Origin: Bufo bufo
Lineage: Eukaryota; Chordata; Amphibia; Anura; Bufonidae
Direction of reading: 5' to 3'
NCBI RefSeq assembly: GCF_905171765.1
Contig: NC_053390.1
Location: 142,432,968-142,496,967, forward strand
Length of the DNA: 64,000 nucleotides
The first letter of the stretch is position 1. Every line of letters starts with the position of its first letter. Under the pieces are notes generated by a model. It was given only the letters and a program-made list of their open reading frames with translations, was not told the DNA's origin and ran no database searches. Below, piece after piece: positions 43,770 through 56,700 of this stretch. Made by a program: the position numbers and the translations under genes.

Positions 43770-45366
43770 TAGACTCCAAAAGCTGTCCCATTAGGAAGCT
43801 TGCATGTACACAATGGGCCAATATATTATAGATTCTCCTGGAGGTGTAGTGGCTGGGTTCGGAGTGGCCCCAAAGCTATGCTGGGTCACCCGGACGCCGT
43901 TAAGGTGCCACCATGTGCTGCTGCTCTCCGGAAGGGATGGTAAGGTGTGGTGCACCTCAATGGAAAATAAGTATAGAAAGTCATGGTCTGCTGTAACCTA
44001 GTGTGCTTTTTTACTGAAGGAATTCAGGAGCAAAACTGGCTTCTCCAGTCTTCTCCCTGGCAGTAGAGGTGCACCAGCCTTCTTACAGAGAGAGGGACAG
44101 CTAGCTCATGCCTTTCCTCAGCATCAAAACCTTCTTCTGCCAGGGAGAATCCCAGCACAAACAAATACAATGTTACAACTCCTGTCTCTCATATTTGCTT
44201 TAGAGCTTCAATGATACTCATTGGGAATGACACATCCGTTTTTCCAGACAAAAACAGGTTTTCGGACATAATAATAACAACGCTAAAAGGTCAGTCTGTC
44301 TGGTTGTGGTACTGTAGTAAACAAGTCTGGCTTTTTCCCTCCAAAACATGTTCTTCTTTAAACCCTATGGTAGCTGTGGAAAATTACCAGTTTCTCATTA
44401 TTAGCTAGAAAGTCCCAAAAATCTATCATTATTCATTAACCCTTTAGACAGTGCCATGCAAACACAGTGCACATGAACAGGATATATCTAGCATACATAT
44501 AAAATGCAGTTGCACAGTATTAAACAGTATAAGTCAATGCAAGTTAACCCTTTAAAGTGAAATAAAGTAAGGAGTTGATGACTTTGCATAGGGTAAGCAG
44601 GGACATGCACCGAAAACATCACTGGGCTCAGCGCATGCCCAGTGAAACTGTTGAGGCAGATGCCCTAAGTTAAACTGGAAGAGCGCAGGTGCCAGCGCTG
44701 TTCGGCACTGCGCCTGTTGGTTATGCTGAAGGGAAAGGGTGGGCGGGATTGTCGGCTAGCGACGTAGCCGGAGAAAAAGGGGGGGCGTGACGGCAATGGC
44801 AATGCTGGGGGAGTAGTGTATGAGGGGCGGGCCTGGGCACTCGATGGAGGGCGTTCCTGGGCACCTTTTGAATTAAAATAACGCCCCTTTGGGCACCTTA
44901 ATGCCTCATTAGCATAATGATGAAAGTGGATTTTTATGAAGATATAAAGCGAGCTCCAATGAAACAGAAAAAATATGGAAAGAAGGTCTGAAGTGCTGTA
45001 AGGACATACGTTTGCTTTAATATTGATTATCCTGGTGACTGATTCCCTTTAATGATGCCATTCTGGAAAAAGTCACAGCACTTCATTTATGAAAATGTAT
45101 CCAGACAATATTTTTGTCATTTCCTAGGCTTGTGCTGTTTCATCTCCCTTACTTGGCCACTTAAATATGCCCTTATACCATTGTTCATCCTCCATACCCT
45201 GACAGCAGCACTTTTGCTCGTATAAAATATCCAATTACATCCAAACATCTGATTATAGGCCTGCTTAAAAGGCCCTTAAGAGCAAGTATACTGTGCTTTG
45301 TCTCCTACTGTGTGATTAGGTGCTTCTTTCATTTTGCATCTTCTGCTCTTGTTGTGGCTTACATAG
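43770..45366. other. Unrecognised spacer
   Basis: No gene or clear repeat. The block near 45030-45052 (CTGGTGACTGATTCCCTTTAA) resembles one end of a TTAA-type MITE; no partner end is visible. Confidence 0.4.
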
Positions 45367-45835
45367 TTAAAGGAGTTGTCTCACTTCAGCAAATAGCATT
45401 TCTTATGTAGAGAAAGTTAATAGAAGCCACTAACTAATGTATTGTGATTGCCATATTGCCTCCTGTGCTGGTTTGATTCATTTTTCCATCCCATTATACA
45501 CTGCTCGTTTCCATGATTACGACCAACCTGCAATCCAGCAGTGGTGGCCGTGCTTGCACACTACAGGAAATAGCACCAGCCTATGTGCGTTCCCACAGTC
45601 TCGGCCACCAGAGAGGCAGGCACTTTTTCCTATAGTGTGCAAGCATGACCACTGCTGCTGGATGGCAGGGTGGTCGTAACCATGGAAACGATCAGTGTAT
45701 AATGTGATCGAAAAATGAGCCAGCCAGCGAAGGAAGCAATATGGATAATAATACATTAGTAAGTGTCTTGTATTAACTTTTTCAACAGAATAAGTTATGT
45801 AAATTAAACTTGCTGAAGTGACCCAACCCCTTTAA
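45367..45835. mobile_element. TTAA-type MITE
   Basis: It begins TTAAAGGAGTTGTCTCACTT and ends AAGTGACCCAACCCCTTTAA with inverted arms, including TGCTTGCACACTA/TAGTGTGCAAGCA in the middle (near 45553 and 45638). The short open frames on both strands are arms of the same palindrome. TTAA targets suggest Kolobok or piggyBac relatives. Confidence 0.75.
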
Positions 45836-46187
45836 AGGGAACCTGTCACCGGGATTTTGTGTATAGAGGACATGGGTTGCTAGATGGCCGCTAGCACATC
45901 TGCAATACCCAGTCCCCATAGCTCTGTGTGCTTTTATTGTGTAAAAAAAACTATTTGATATATATGCAAATTAACCTGAGTCAGAGCTTGAAAATATGAC
46001 TCTTCTCTGGTCACACAAGTAAGATATGACTCTTTTATGTTAATTTGCATATGTATCAAATAGTTTTTTTTACACAATAAAAGCACACAGAGCTATGGGG
46101 ACTGGATATTGCTGATGTGCTAGCGGCCATCTAGCAACCCATGTCCTCAGCCCTACACCCAAAATCCCGGTGACAGGTTCCCTTTAA
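45832..46187. mobile_element. TTAA-type MITE, foldback, abutting the previous one
   Basis: It begins TTAAAGGGAACCTGTCACCGG and ends CCGGTGACAGGTTCCCTTTAA. The arms (~140 bp) are reverse complements through GGTTGCTAGATGGCCGCTAG and ACACAATAAAAGCACACAGAG. It shares the TTAA at 45832-45835 with its neighbour. Confidence 0.85.
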
Positions 46188-47104
46188 GGAATGTGCGAGT
46201 AGAGATTAGCGAATTTTGGGTCTAATGAATAGGTCCAAAAAATCTGTTTTGGTCCAAATTGATTCTACCCTAATCAAAAGTGCTTCACCTGGCCTCAAAA
46301 TTGGTATATGACACTCTGATGTGTCATTGAGCTCATATATTTTTCTCTCTTGTCTTTCTGTATTTTTTTTTTTTTAATCTATCGACCCTCCCCACCTTCC
46401 CCCTTTAAGCTCTTTAACACAATGTGACAGCAAAAATATATAATGTCATTGTGACACTGACATATATAGCTGTGGGTAAATGCATGGTTGACAGCGTTAA
46501 CAAACACTCAGTTGTTAAGCTTGATTAAAAGCATTCCATGAATTCTCCTTCATTGGGGACAGATGCCTGTCAGTGTTTATACACACACACGGTAGTATCA
46601 GATAAAGCAGTGGCTTGTACAAGCTCCCAAAAAGTCTCTCTTTTTTTTTTTTTTTTTTTTTTTTTAGCAGCACAAGCAATGCAGTATGGAACCTCATGGA
46701 CAAAACAGGAGATGTGCAGCAGTATAGGGGTAGTAGTAGTAGTGGTGGCACCAGTGGGAGTAACAGCCACAATGGACAGGCAAACAGCGGGAGTTGCATC
46801 ACTGGGTCGGCAAAAAAATAGCCACTGTCAGCAATGGCAGACCTATTTATTGTTATCAGCCAGAGATGTGTGGACATCCTCACGGATCCATTTACTTGAT
46901 TCATTTTGACAAACGTAATGTTTTAAACACATGGGCAGGACAAACTGGGTCTGTTCCAGCCAATGTTCCAATCTTCCGCACCAGAAGTCCATGGGGTCAG
47001 GGGATAGGGTTTGTGAAGGAGAAAAGACAAAATCATTTAGAAAATGAGAATTTAAAAAAAAAATTTGAACAAAAAAATGGACATCTGGCCAGAAGTACTA
47101 ATAT
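46188..47104. other. Decayed hAT-like remnant with poly-T and trinucleotide tracts
   Basis: 46877-46960 (TTCATTTTGACAAACGTAATG) resembles 47640-47690 in the adjacent hAT-3 (GGTTCATTTTAATGAACGTG), suggesting an older minus-strand hAT 3' fragment. A T-run of about 24 lies at 46643-46666 and a GTA repeat follows near 46730. Confidence 0.4.
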
Positions 47105-47604
47105 CATAGCTAGGGATGAGCGAACACCTGGAAGTTCGGGTTCGCCGGCTTCGGCCGAACTTCGGCTCAAAGTTCTGGTTCGGGACCCGAACTTGACCCC
47201 GAACCCCATTGAAGTCAATGGGGACCCGAGCTTTGGGGCACTAAAATGCCTGTAAAATAGACATATTAAGGGCTAGAGGGCTGCAAAAGGAAGCAAAATG
47301 GGAGAAAGAGCAGGACAATTGCCCTGCAAACAAATGTGGATAGGGTATGACATAAAATAACATAGAATAGAAAAAAATAAAAAAAGTGGATTGGGAGGTT
47401 GAGGAGGCGGTGGACGTAGGTAGAAGCGGTGGTGGTGGAGGAGGAGGAGGTAGCCAACACTGTTTTTGTTGTTTTTTTATTTTTATTTCCCTAATTTTTT
47501 TAATGATTTTGGGAAGACCCCAAAACATTGGGAAATAGAAAAGAGAATGCAAAGAGAAAGTGCGCTGGAGTATAACAATGGCTGTGTGCAGCCGGTATAT
47601 TTGT

Positions 47605-50490
47605 CTATTCAGAACAAGGTACGGACAAGTCCTGTGGGATCCATGCCTGGTTCATTTTAATGAACGTGAGCTTGTCCACATAGGCTGTGGACAGGCGGCT
47701 GCGCTTGTCTGTGATAACGCCCCCTGCCGTGCTAAACACACGTTCAGATAATACACTGGCTGCAGGGCAGGCCAGCACCTCCAAGGTGTAAAGGGCAAGC
47801 TCAGGCCATGTGCCCAATTTGAAGACCCAGAAGTTGAAGGGGGCAGATCCATCAGTAAATACATGTAGGCATATGCACACGTACTGTTCCACCATGTTGC
47901 TGAAATACTGCCTCCTGCTAATGCTACTTTCACACTGGCGTTTCTGGGTCCGCTTGTGAGATCCGTTTCAGGGCTCTCACAAGCGGCCCAAAACGGATCA
48001 GTTTAGCCCCAATGCATTCTGAATGGATAAGGATCCGCTCAGAATGCATCAGTTTGCCTCCGTTCAGCCTCCATTCCGCTCTGGAGGCGGACACCAAAAC
48101 GCTGCTTGCAGCGTTTTGATGTCCGCCTGACGATGCGGAGCCAAACGGATCTGTCCTGACTTACAATGTAATTTAATGGGGAAGGATCCATTTTCACTGA
48201 CACAATATGGTGCAATTGAAAACGGATCCGCCTCCCATAATTAATATTTATTTTTTTGTTCATGGTAATGCAAACGGATCCATTCTGAACAGATACAAGC
48301 GTTTGCATTATAGGTGCGGATCCGTCTGTGCAGATACCAGACGGATCTGCACCTAACGCAGGTGTGAAAGTAGCCTAAGACGTTCCGTATCAGCTGGTGG
48401 TGCTGGTTGTTGTGGCGTGCTGACAAAGCTTTTCCACATTTTGGCCATGCTAACCCTTCATTCTGAGGTGCTGGCGGTGCCCCAGCTGCGTTGGCGACTT
48501 CTTCATTCTCCTCTGTCTTCGCCTTGTGCTTCCACTGAGCCCCCACTGTCAGATGTGAATGCCATCAGCAGCGCGTCTACCAGCATGCGCTTGTACTCAC
48601 GCATCTTGCGATCACGCTCCAGTGACGGAATTAAGGATGGCACTTTGTCCTGTAGTAGGGATCCACCAGGGTGGCCAGCCAGTAATCAGCACTGGTTAGA
48701 ATGTGAGCAACTCGACAGTCGTTGCACAGGCACTGCAGCATGTAGTTGCTCATGTGTGCCAGGCTGCCCAGAGGCAACGACAAGCTGTCCTTTGTGGGAG
48801 GTGTATCGCCTGTGTCCTCTGTATCCCCCAGCCACGCTCCAGTGATGCCCATGAGCTGCTTTGGGTGCCACCCTGCTGTGGACACGGTTCCTCCTCCTCA
48901 TCATCCTCTCCTCCTCATCCTCCAGAACTGTGCCCTGGCTGGACAGTTGTGTACCTGGCCTCTGTTGGTGCAGGAACCCACCCTCCGAGCCACTTCTGAA
49001 TGACTGGCCTGATAACAGTGGAAATGATCCCTCTTCCTCCTCTTCCTCTTGTGCCTCATCCTCTTCCATCATCGCCCAAAATGTTTTTTCAAGGAGACAT
49101 AGAAGTGGGATAGTAACACTGAGGACGGCATCATCGGCACTGGCCATGTTGGTGGAGTACTCGAAAGAGCGCAACACGGCACACACGTCCCGCATGAAGG
49201 TCTACTCGTTGGTGGTGAAGTGGTGCTGTTCCACAGAGCAACTCACCCGTGCGTGCTGCAGCTGAAACTCCACTATCGCCTGCTGTTGTCTCTCTAGCAT
49301 GTGCAAGGTGGAGTTCCACCTTGTGGGCACGTCGCATATGAGGTGGTGAGCGGGAAAGCCGAGGTTACGCTGCAGCGTAGACAGGCGAGCAGCAGCGTAG
49401 ACAGGCGAGCAGCAGCAGGGTGAGAACACCGAAAGTGTGCACAGATGGCCCGCACTTTCTGCAGCAGCTCTGACATATCGGGGTAATTTTTCAGGAACCT
49501 CTGCACCACCAAATTCAGGACATGCGCCAAGCAAGGGATGTGCGTCAAACCGGCTAGGCCCAGAGCTGCTACGAGATTTCGCCCGTTATTGCACACCGCC
49601 AGGCCGGGCTTGAGGCTCAGTGGCACCAACCTCTTATTGGTCCGTTGTTCCATGCCTGTCCACAGCTCCTGCGCGGTGTGGGGTTTTCCCCCCAAACAGA
49701 TGAGTTTCAAAACTGCCTGCTGTTGTTTCCCCCTGGCTGTGCTGAAGTTGGTGGTGAAGGTGTTACACTGACCGGATGAGGAGGTGGTAGAGGAGGAAGT
49801 GGAGTAGGAGGAGGAGGCAAAGAGAAACGTCCTGCAATCCTTGGTGGCGGAAGGACTGCTATCCGCCTCAGGCCCAGCCGCCACTGCATTTACCCAGTGT
49901 GCAGTAAGGGAGATATAACGTCCCTGCCCGTGCTTACTGGTCCACGTATCGGTGGTTATGTGGACCTTGCCACAGATGGCGTTGCGCAGTGCACACCTGA
50001 TTTTGTCCGCCACTTGGTTGTGCAGGGCAGGGATGGCTCTCCTGGAAAAGAATGACAGCATTTTAAAGGCCAGGAATTTTTAAATGCTGGCATTCAAGGC
50101 CAGCGATTGCGGGTAGGTAGGGGGGTACTTCCTCTTTCTCTCCATTGCTTGGGAGATGGACAGCTGAACGCTTCCATGGGACAGTGTGGAGATGCTTGGT
50201 GATGGTGACGGAGGTGGTGGCGTTGCTGCCACATCCTCTGTTTGCGGGGTGGCAGGTGCCACTGTCACTCCAGAGGGGGAGGAAGAGGTCGAGATTGCAG
50301 CAGAAGAGGAAGCAGGAGGAGCCTGAGATCTTTTGTGGTTTTTGAGCTGTTTACTCCACTGCAGCTTGTGCTTTGCATTAAGATGCTTGGTCATGCAGGT
50401 TGTGCTCAGGTTTAGAATATCTGTAAAGAATAAATCAAGGCAACTGGACTTACTGTAGATTTCTTGAAAACGTTTCACTCGTTCTTCCAA
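47605..50490 (-). pseudogene. hAT-3 transposase, frameshifted
   Basis: Read from 50490 leftward. The N-terminal region has TTCMTKHLNAKHKLQWSKQLK (BED-finger C-terminal half), a Ser/Pro-rich linker and SISQAMERKRKYPPTYPQS. Next comes the catalytic core: CGKVHITTDTWTSKHGQGRYIS (49985-49915), then LAVCNNGRNLVAALGLAG and THIPCLAHVLNLV. CDVPTRWNSTLHML lies near 49345-49290. The C-terminal hATC part (FKLGTWPELALYTLEVLACPA, SERVFSTAGGVITDKRS) is at 47835-47700. In the core, the normally acidic DNG is NNG. Frame changes near 50075, 49300 and 49200, plus the MITE insertion, disable it. Confidence 0.85.
47922..48375. mobile_element. MITE, GCTACTTTCACACT family, inserted in hAT-3
   Basis: The ends TGCTACTTTCACACTGGCG and CGCAGGTGTGAAAGTAGCCT form the family inverted repeat. 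The interior carries repeated CGGATCC and CGCTGCTTGCAGCG hairpins. It separates the transposase C-terminus (left) from the rest (right), so it is younger than hAT-3. Confidence 0.75.
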
Positions 50491-50689
50491 CGAGTTGCCT
50501 TGATTTATTCTTTACAGATATACCATGACCTGGATAAATGAGAACCTTCACAGACTCAGGTTTAGAATGTTTATGCCTCGCTTCAGGCTCCGACTGCACA
50601 GCATGCAAACCACTTGCGTCTTGTCGTCAGCACATTGTCTGAAGTACCTCACAACAAGAAATGGGAATATGTCACGCACCAATCTAACA

Positions 50690-51000
50690 GATGGATTAAC
50701 TATATTAATTTCCCTGTCACGTATGCAGTGCAGGTGTACCTCTCACAAAAAATGGGTATATGTCACCCTCCGAACTAACAGACAGATTAACTATTATATT
50801 TTTGTGTCAGGGGTACAAAGATGGTGGAATGCATTGACAAAAAAATAGCTATAGGTCACCCACAGAATTAACAGCCAGATTAATTATTATATTTCTGTGT
50901 CCGGGGTGCAAAGCTGGTCTATTGCACCCACAAAAAATTATTATACTGTAGGTCACCCACAAAACAAATAGTCAGATTCCTAATACTGTCCCTCACTTCA
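50690..51000 (-). repeat. Three to four ~100-bp subterminal units of hAT-3
   Basis: AACAGNCAGATTAACTATTAT, TGTGTCNGGGGTNCAAAG and ATAGGTCACCC recur at about 50690, 50770, 50868 and 50955. Confidence 0.75.
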
Positions 51001-51306
51001 GCTGCCTGCTTCCTGTCCCTGCACTACTCAGAGCTGATCGGCGGTGCAACACGTGATCCAGCTTTTATAGAGGCTGGATCACATGATGCAACGGCCAATC
51101 ACAGCCATGCCATTAGTAGGCATGGCTGTGATGGCTTCTAAGTGCCTACCGCTTAAAAGCTTGTTGATTGGCTGCCCTGCAGCCTTTCAACAAGCTTTAT
51201 TAAATGCCCGAACACCGAACTCGAACTTTTCCGGCAAAGTTCCGTTTCGGGTCCGTGTACCCAAAATCGTAAAGTTCGGTACGGACTAGTCACTCTGGCA
51301 TAGTTA

Positions 51307-52067
51307 GGGCTTTTTCACACTTGCGTTGTTGTGTTCCGGCATAGAGTTCCGTCGTCGGGGGCTCTATGCCGGAAGAATCCTGATCAGGATTATCCCAATG
51401 CATTCTGAATGGAGAGAAATCCGTTCAGGATGCATCAGGATGTCTTCAGTTCCGGACCGGAAAGTTTTTTGGCCGGATAAAATACCGCAGCATGCTGCGC
51501 TTTTTGCTCCGGTCAAAAATCCTGAACAAGGCCAGGTCCGGAATTAATGCCCATTGAAAGGCATTAATCCGGATCCGGCCTTAAGCTAAACGTCATTTCG
51601 GCGCATTACCGGATCCGACGTTTAGCTTTATCTGAATGGTTACCATGGCTGCCAGGACACTAAAGTCCTGTTTGCCATGGTAAAGTGTAGTGGGGAGCGG
51701 CGGAGCAGTATACTTACCGTCCGTGCAGCTCCCGGGGCGCTTCAGAGTGACGTTAGGGCGCCCCACGCGCATGGATGACGCGATCGCATGGATCACGTCA
51801 TCCATGCGCATGGGGCGCTCTGACGTCATTCTGGAGCGCCCCGGGAGCCACACGGACGGTAAGTATACTGCTCCCCCGCTCCCCACTACTACTATGGCAG
51901 CCAGGACTTTAATAGCGTCCTGGCTGCCATAGTAACACTGAACGCATTTTGAAGACGGATCCGTCTTCAAATGCTTTCAGTTCACTTGTGGTGTTACGGA
52001 TCCGGCGGGCACCTCCGGCAAATGGAGTACACGACGGATCCGGACAACGCAAGTGTGAAAGAGGCCT
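51307..52067. mobile_element. MITE with AGGGCTTTTTCACACTTGCG ends and a palindromic core
   Basis: The termini AGGGCTTTTTCACACTTGCG and CGCAAGTGTGAAAGAGGCCT are inverted repeats of the GTGTGAAAG superfamily seen elsewhere in the window. The middle is a long palindrome, and the flanks are rich in CCGGATCCGG and CTGATCAGG. It directly abuts hAT-3. Non-coding. Confidence 0.7.
51640..51935. repeat. Palindromic core (~145-bp arms) of the 51307-52067 MITE
   Basis: The arms pair from TTACCATGGCTGCCAGGAC / GTCCTGGCTGCCATAGTAA inward to GATGACGCGATC/GATCACGTCATC near 51790. Each arm contains GACGGTAAGTAT reading outward (minus strand near 51720-51710, plus strand 51855-51866), a close match to the 5' splice-donor consensus. 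Confidence 0.8.
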
Positions 52068-52179
52068 AATAGTCATACAGATGCTAGATATCCTCCTGTC
52101 CTATTTCATTCCAAGCTCTTTAAACTTAGACCTGTAGTTCAGCCAAGGTGGATTTTGTGAATGAATGTAATGTCAGTAG

Positions 52180-53114
52180 GTAGTGACAGACATAGACAGT
52201 GAGCCCTAACTGGAACCCCGCACCCTTCCCCTGCTTACTTGCAGTGCAAGCTATAGGTAGCAAGTCCACAACTGGAGAAACAACACTAAACGACAAGACA
52301 GGAAGACAGAGTAGTATAGAAATGGGTCAGAAGCAGGAGGACAACAAAGTACCAAATTGACAGAGAGTAGTCTAAAAGCCAAGCCGAAATCACAACCAGA
52401 CAAGAAACTCAGTGCCAATAGGTTAGACTGAGAGTGGTCAAAAAACAAGCCGAGGTCAGAACACAAGTAATCCAAAAATACACAAACAGGAACCAGGAAT
52501 GCAGCTAGTGAGTCAGAGAATGTCACTGGCAAAGATGTATGGCCAGGAGGGAATTTAAATAGAGCGCCGAGTCACTGGATCATAACCTGATAGGTCCATG
52601 GACTATTCGCTCCATAGCACAGGATACAATGCACACAGCAACTGGGCTACTGGGCTGTCACTCAACCCGCTGCCAATCTCACCCTGCACGCTCTGGGGAG
52701 AAACAGATCATTACACGCTGTTGCTAGGGACGCAACCACATTATCGGGGGGCATAGCAGCCATGCTGAAGACAGAGAATGCAGCGCTGGAGCCCAGACAG
52801 GTACGTTTGTGACATTACCCCCCTCTTCAGAGGGGCCACCAGACCCTCAACATGGTAAGCAGGCTTCAATGGAAATTTTAAATGGAACTTCCTAATTAGG
52901 CGAGGAGCATGAATGTCCTGAGCAGGCACCTATGTTTTCTCCTCAGGACCATACCCCTTCCAAAAGTACTGCAATGAACCCGAAACCTTCCAGGTGTGAA
53001 GAATCTTCACCTAATACTCTCACCCAAAATTACCATTGGATTAGGATGTTTAGGTGGAGAAATAACAGGAGGAATGTATTTTTTTTTAGCAATGACTAAT
53101 GGGAGACATCATAA
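52180..53114 (-). pseudogene. Old chromovirus relic: pol C-terminus (chromodomain) and 3' LTR
   Basis: On the minus strand, VPAQDIHAPRLIRKFHLKF (about 52935-52880) corresponds to the chromodomain end of the young element nearby. It is followed by a CCTCTGAAGAGGGGGG-type polypurine tract and an LTR-like region to about 52180. The rest of this relic resumes at 58594, so the young element is inserted inside it. Confidence 0.7.
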
Positions 53115-53726
53115 TGTCACGGCTGTATGTGAGCAACAAGAGCATGCACAGAAAATAGAGCTACTGACCAGACCCAAACTAGGGAGGATAAAGGGTTACC
53201 CCTGTCAGACCCTCGAAAGCTCTCCCTATGCTGCTAAGCCCATGCCCGGATCCAAATGGTGGAAGGAGGCATGCCCGCGTACCTAAGACTGATGAGCACT
53301 GTAACCCCTACAATAGTGGAAGGGGCACGGCCACCGGTGCCCTGCTCAGTATATGGAGGGAACCGTGGTCGCCTCGGATCCAGTCAGAAAACACACAGAT
53401 ACACAACAATGTCTGCACACTTAGCTGAAGGGGCTGAAGTGAAGACGGATCCAAAGACAGGCTGGCAATATCCGGAGTACTTGCTGCAGCAGAACACAGG
53501 TCCAGTGAAAGGATAGCATGCAAGGGAAGATACTCAAGCAAGAGCTACAACCCAAATGAGAAATATAATCCACACCTACAATAGGAGGAGGGGGAATATA
53601 AAGGCAGGGAAATCAAACGCAGCTGGGAGGAAGGAAACAGAAAACTCCTCCCAGCTCTAGTAGTGACATCATCACAGGGGTGGAGAAACAGAGCTGTGAG
53701 AACGTCCCAAAGCTCTGGTAGTGACA
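53115..53726 (-). repeat. Chromovirus 3' LTR
   Basis: 612 bp, bounded by TGTCAC and GTGACA. It aligns base for base with 57982-58593 except for roughly three substitutions (for example CGAAAGCTC against CGAAATCTC at 53213-53221). The Gag-Pol frame runs about 180 bp into it. Confidence 0.95.
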
Positions 53727-56700
53727 GTACCCCCCCCCCTCTACGGGTGGACTCCGGACACCCAGGACCCACCTTCTCAGGATGAGCCCTATGAAATGCC
53801 CTGATGAGGCGAGTGGCTTTAATGTCCGACACCGGAACCCACATCCTCTCCTCAGGACCATAACCCTTCCAATGAACGAGGTACTGGAGAGAACTGCGGA
53901 CAATGCGAGAGTCCACAATTCTGGAAACCTCAAACTCCAGATTGCCATCAACCAAAATCGGAGGAGGAGGCAAAGAGGAGGGTACCGTGGGCTGGACATA
54001 TGGTTTTAAGAGAGATCTGTGAAATACATTATGTATCTTCCAAACCCGTGGAAGATCAAGACAGAAGGCAACAGGATTGATGACTGACAAGATTTTATAA
54101 GGCCCAATAAACTTGGGACCCAATTTCCAGGAGGGAACCTTCAGTTTAATATTTCTTGTAGACAACCACACCAGATCACCCACACTCAGGTCCGGACCAG
54201 GCACACGTCTCTTATCAGCCACACGCTTATACTTCTCACTCATCTTTCTAAGATTACTCTGAATCTTTTGCCAAATGGTAGACAAAGACAAGGAAAATCT
54301 CTCCTCCTCAGGTAAACCAGAAAGAGCCCCTCCCGAGAATGTCCCAAACTGCGGATGGAACCCATATGCACCAAAGAATGGCGACTTATCAGAAGATTCC
54401 TGACGACGGTTGTTCAGAGCAAACTCAGCAAGAGGGAGAAATGAACACCAATCCTCCTGGTTCTCTGCCACGAAACAGCGCAAATATGTCTCCAGATTCT
54501 GATTGAGGCGCTCAGTCTGACCATTCGACTGCGGGTGAAAAGCAGAAGAGAAGGACAGCCGAACCCCCAGGCGAGAACAGAAAGCCTTCCAGAACCTGGA
54601 CACAAACTGCGTGCCTCTATCGGAAACAATATCAGAGGGAATGCCATGCAATTTAACAATATGGTCGACAAAAGCTTGCGCCAACGTTTTAGCATTGGGT
54701 AAACCAGGGAAAGGTACGAAATGAGCCATCTTGCTAAAACGGTCCACCACCACCAGGATCACCGACTTCCCTGAGGAACGAGGAAGATCCGTGATAAAGT
54801 CCATGGACAGGTGTGTCCAAGGACGGGAAGGTATGGGTAACGGGAGAAGGGAACCTGAAGGCCGTGAACGAGGGACCTTAGCGCGAGCGCACGTCTCACA
54901 AGCAGCCACAAAACCCTCCACCGACTTACGAAGAGCCGGCCACCAAAATCTCAGAGCAATGAGATCTACCGTGGCTCTACTCCCGGGGTGACCAGCAAGA
55001 ACAGTATCATGATGCTCCTTGAAGAGTTTGTGACGTAGCTCAGGAGGCACAAACAACTTCCCAGAAGGACAACGGGCAGGTGCCTCAGTCTGGGCAGCCT
55101 GGACCTCGGCCTCCAAATCAGAATATAGAGCAGAAACAACTACCCCCTCCGCCAAAATGGGACCCAGGTCCTCGGAGTTTCCTCCTCCCGGAAAACAGCG
55201 AGAGAGAGCATCAGCCTTCACATTTTTGATCCCAGGGCGGAATGTGACAACAAAATTGAATCTGGAGAAGAACAGAGACCATTTGGCCTGTCTCGGATTC
55301 ATACGCCTGGCCGACTCCAAGTATGCCAGATTCTTATGGTCGGTAAAAACGGTGATAGGGTGCCTGGCCCCCTCCAACCAATGGCGCCATTCCTCGAAAG
55401 CCAACTTGATGGCCAACAACTCCCTATCTCCCACATCATAGTTTTTCTCTGCCGGGGAGAGTTTTTTAGAGAAAAAGGCACAGGGTCGCCACTTGGCAGG
55501 AGAAGGGCCCTGGGACAAAACCGCACCCACACCCACCTCGGAAGCATCCACCTCAACAATAAAAGGTAAGGAAACATCGGGATGCACCAAGACGGGAGCA
55601 GATGCAAAACTCTCTTTAATCTTAGAAAAAGCTGCAAGCGCCTCCTCCGACCAAGAGGAAAAATCCGCCCCCTTTTTTGTCATGTCAGTGAGGGGTTTGA
55701 CAACAGAGGAATAATTCAAAATGAACTTTCTGTAATAGTTCGCAAAACCCAGAAAGCGCATCAATGCCTTCTGATTCTCAGGAAGCTCCCACTCAAGTAC
55801 AGCACGGACCTTCTCCGGATCCATGCGAAAACCAGAAGCAGAGAGGAGAAAACCCAGAAATTGAATCTCCGATACCATAAAAACACATTTCTTCAGCTTG
55901 GCGTACAATTTATTTTCCCGCAGAATCTGCAAAACCTGAAAAAGATGATCCTGATGGGTCTGAACATCAGGGGAAAAAATCAAAATATCATCAAGATACA
56001 CCAATACAAATTTCCCCATTAAATGGTAGAAAATACTGTTAACAAAATGCTGAAAGACGGCCGGAGCATTCATCAGGCCGAAAGGCATAACGAGCTTCTC
56101 GAAATGCCCGTTAGGGGTATTAAAGGCCGTTTTCCATTCATCCCCCTCTCTGACCCTGACCAGGTTGTACGCGCCTCTCAAATCCAATTTGGAAAAAACC
56201 TTGGCCCCAACAATTTGGTTGAAGAGGTCCGGGATCAGAGGAAGGGGATAGGGATCGCGAATCGTGATACGGTTCAGCTCCCTAAAATCTAGGCAAGGTC
56301 TCAGAGAGCCATCTTTTTTTTTAACAAAAAAAAACCCAGCGGCAACAGGTGATTTTGAGGGACGAATATGCCCCTTATTGAGACTCTCGGAGATATAGGT
56401 TTGCATTGCGATTCTTTCCGGTTGTGAGAGATTGTAGAGGCGAGCTTTTGGCAGCTTGGCGCCGGGAATGAGGTTAATGGGACAGTCAAACTCCCGGTGA
56501 GGAGGTAGCTCCTGAACACCGCTCTCGGAAAACACGTCCGAGAAATCAGAGAGAAATGATGGCACAGTTTTAGTAGACACCTCTGCAAAAGTCGCTGTAA
56601 GACAATTCTCTCTACAAAAGTCACTCCACTCATTTATTTGCCTTCCTTGCCAATCAATAGTGGGGTTATGTCTAGTGAGCCAGGGTAACCCCAAAACTAG

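Larger units (their letters stand above)
47113..51299 (-). mobile_element. hAT transposon 3 (ZBED type)
   Basis: The left terminus GGGATGAGCGAACACC and right terminus GTTCGGTACGGACTAGTCACTC resemble inverted hAT ends rich in TTCGG. Near-matching 8-bp flanks CATAGCTA (47105-47112) and CATAGTTA (51300-51307) look like the target duplication. Transposase reads on the minus strand, with subterminal repeats at the 5' side (50690-51000) and a MITE inserted near the 3' side. Confidence 0.75.

Noticed and set aside
46538..46909. Overlapping 120-codon frames on both strands around a poly-T tract
   Set aside because: They encode homopolymers and trinucleotide repeats only.
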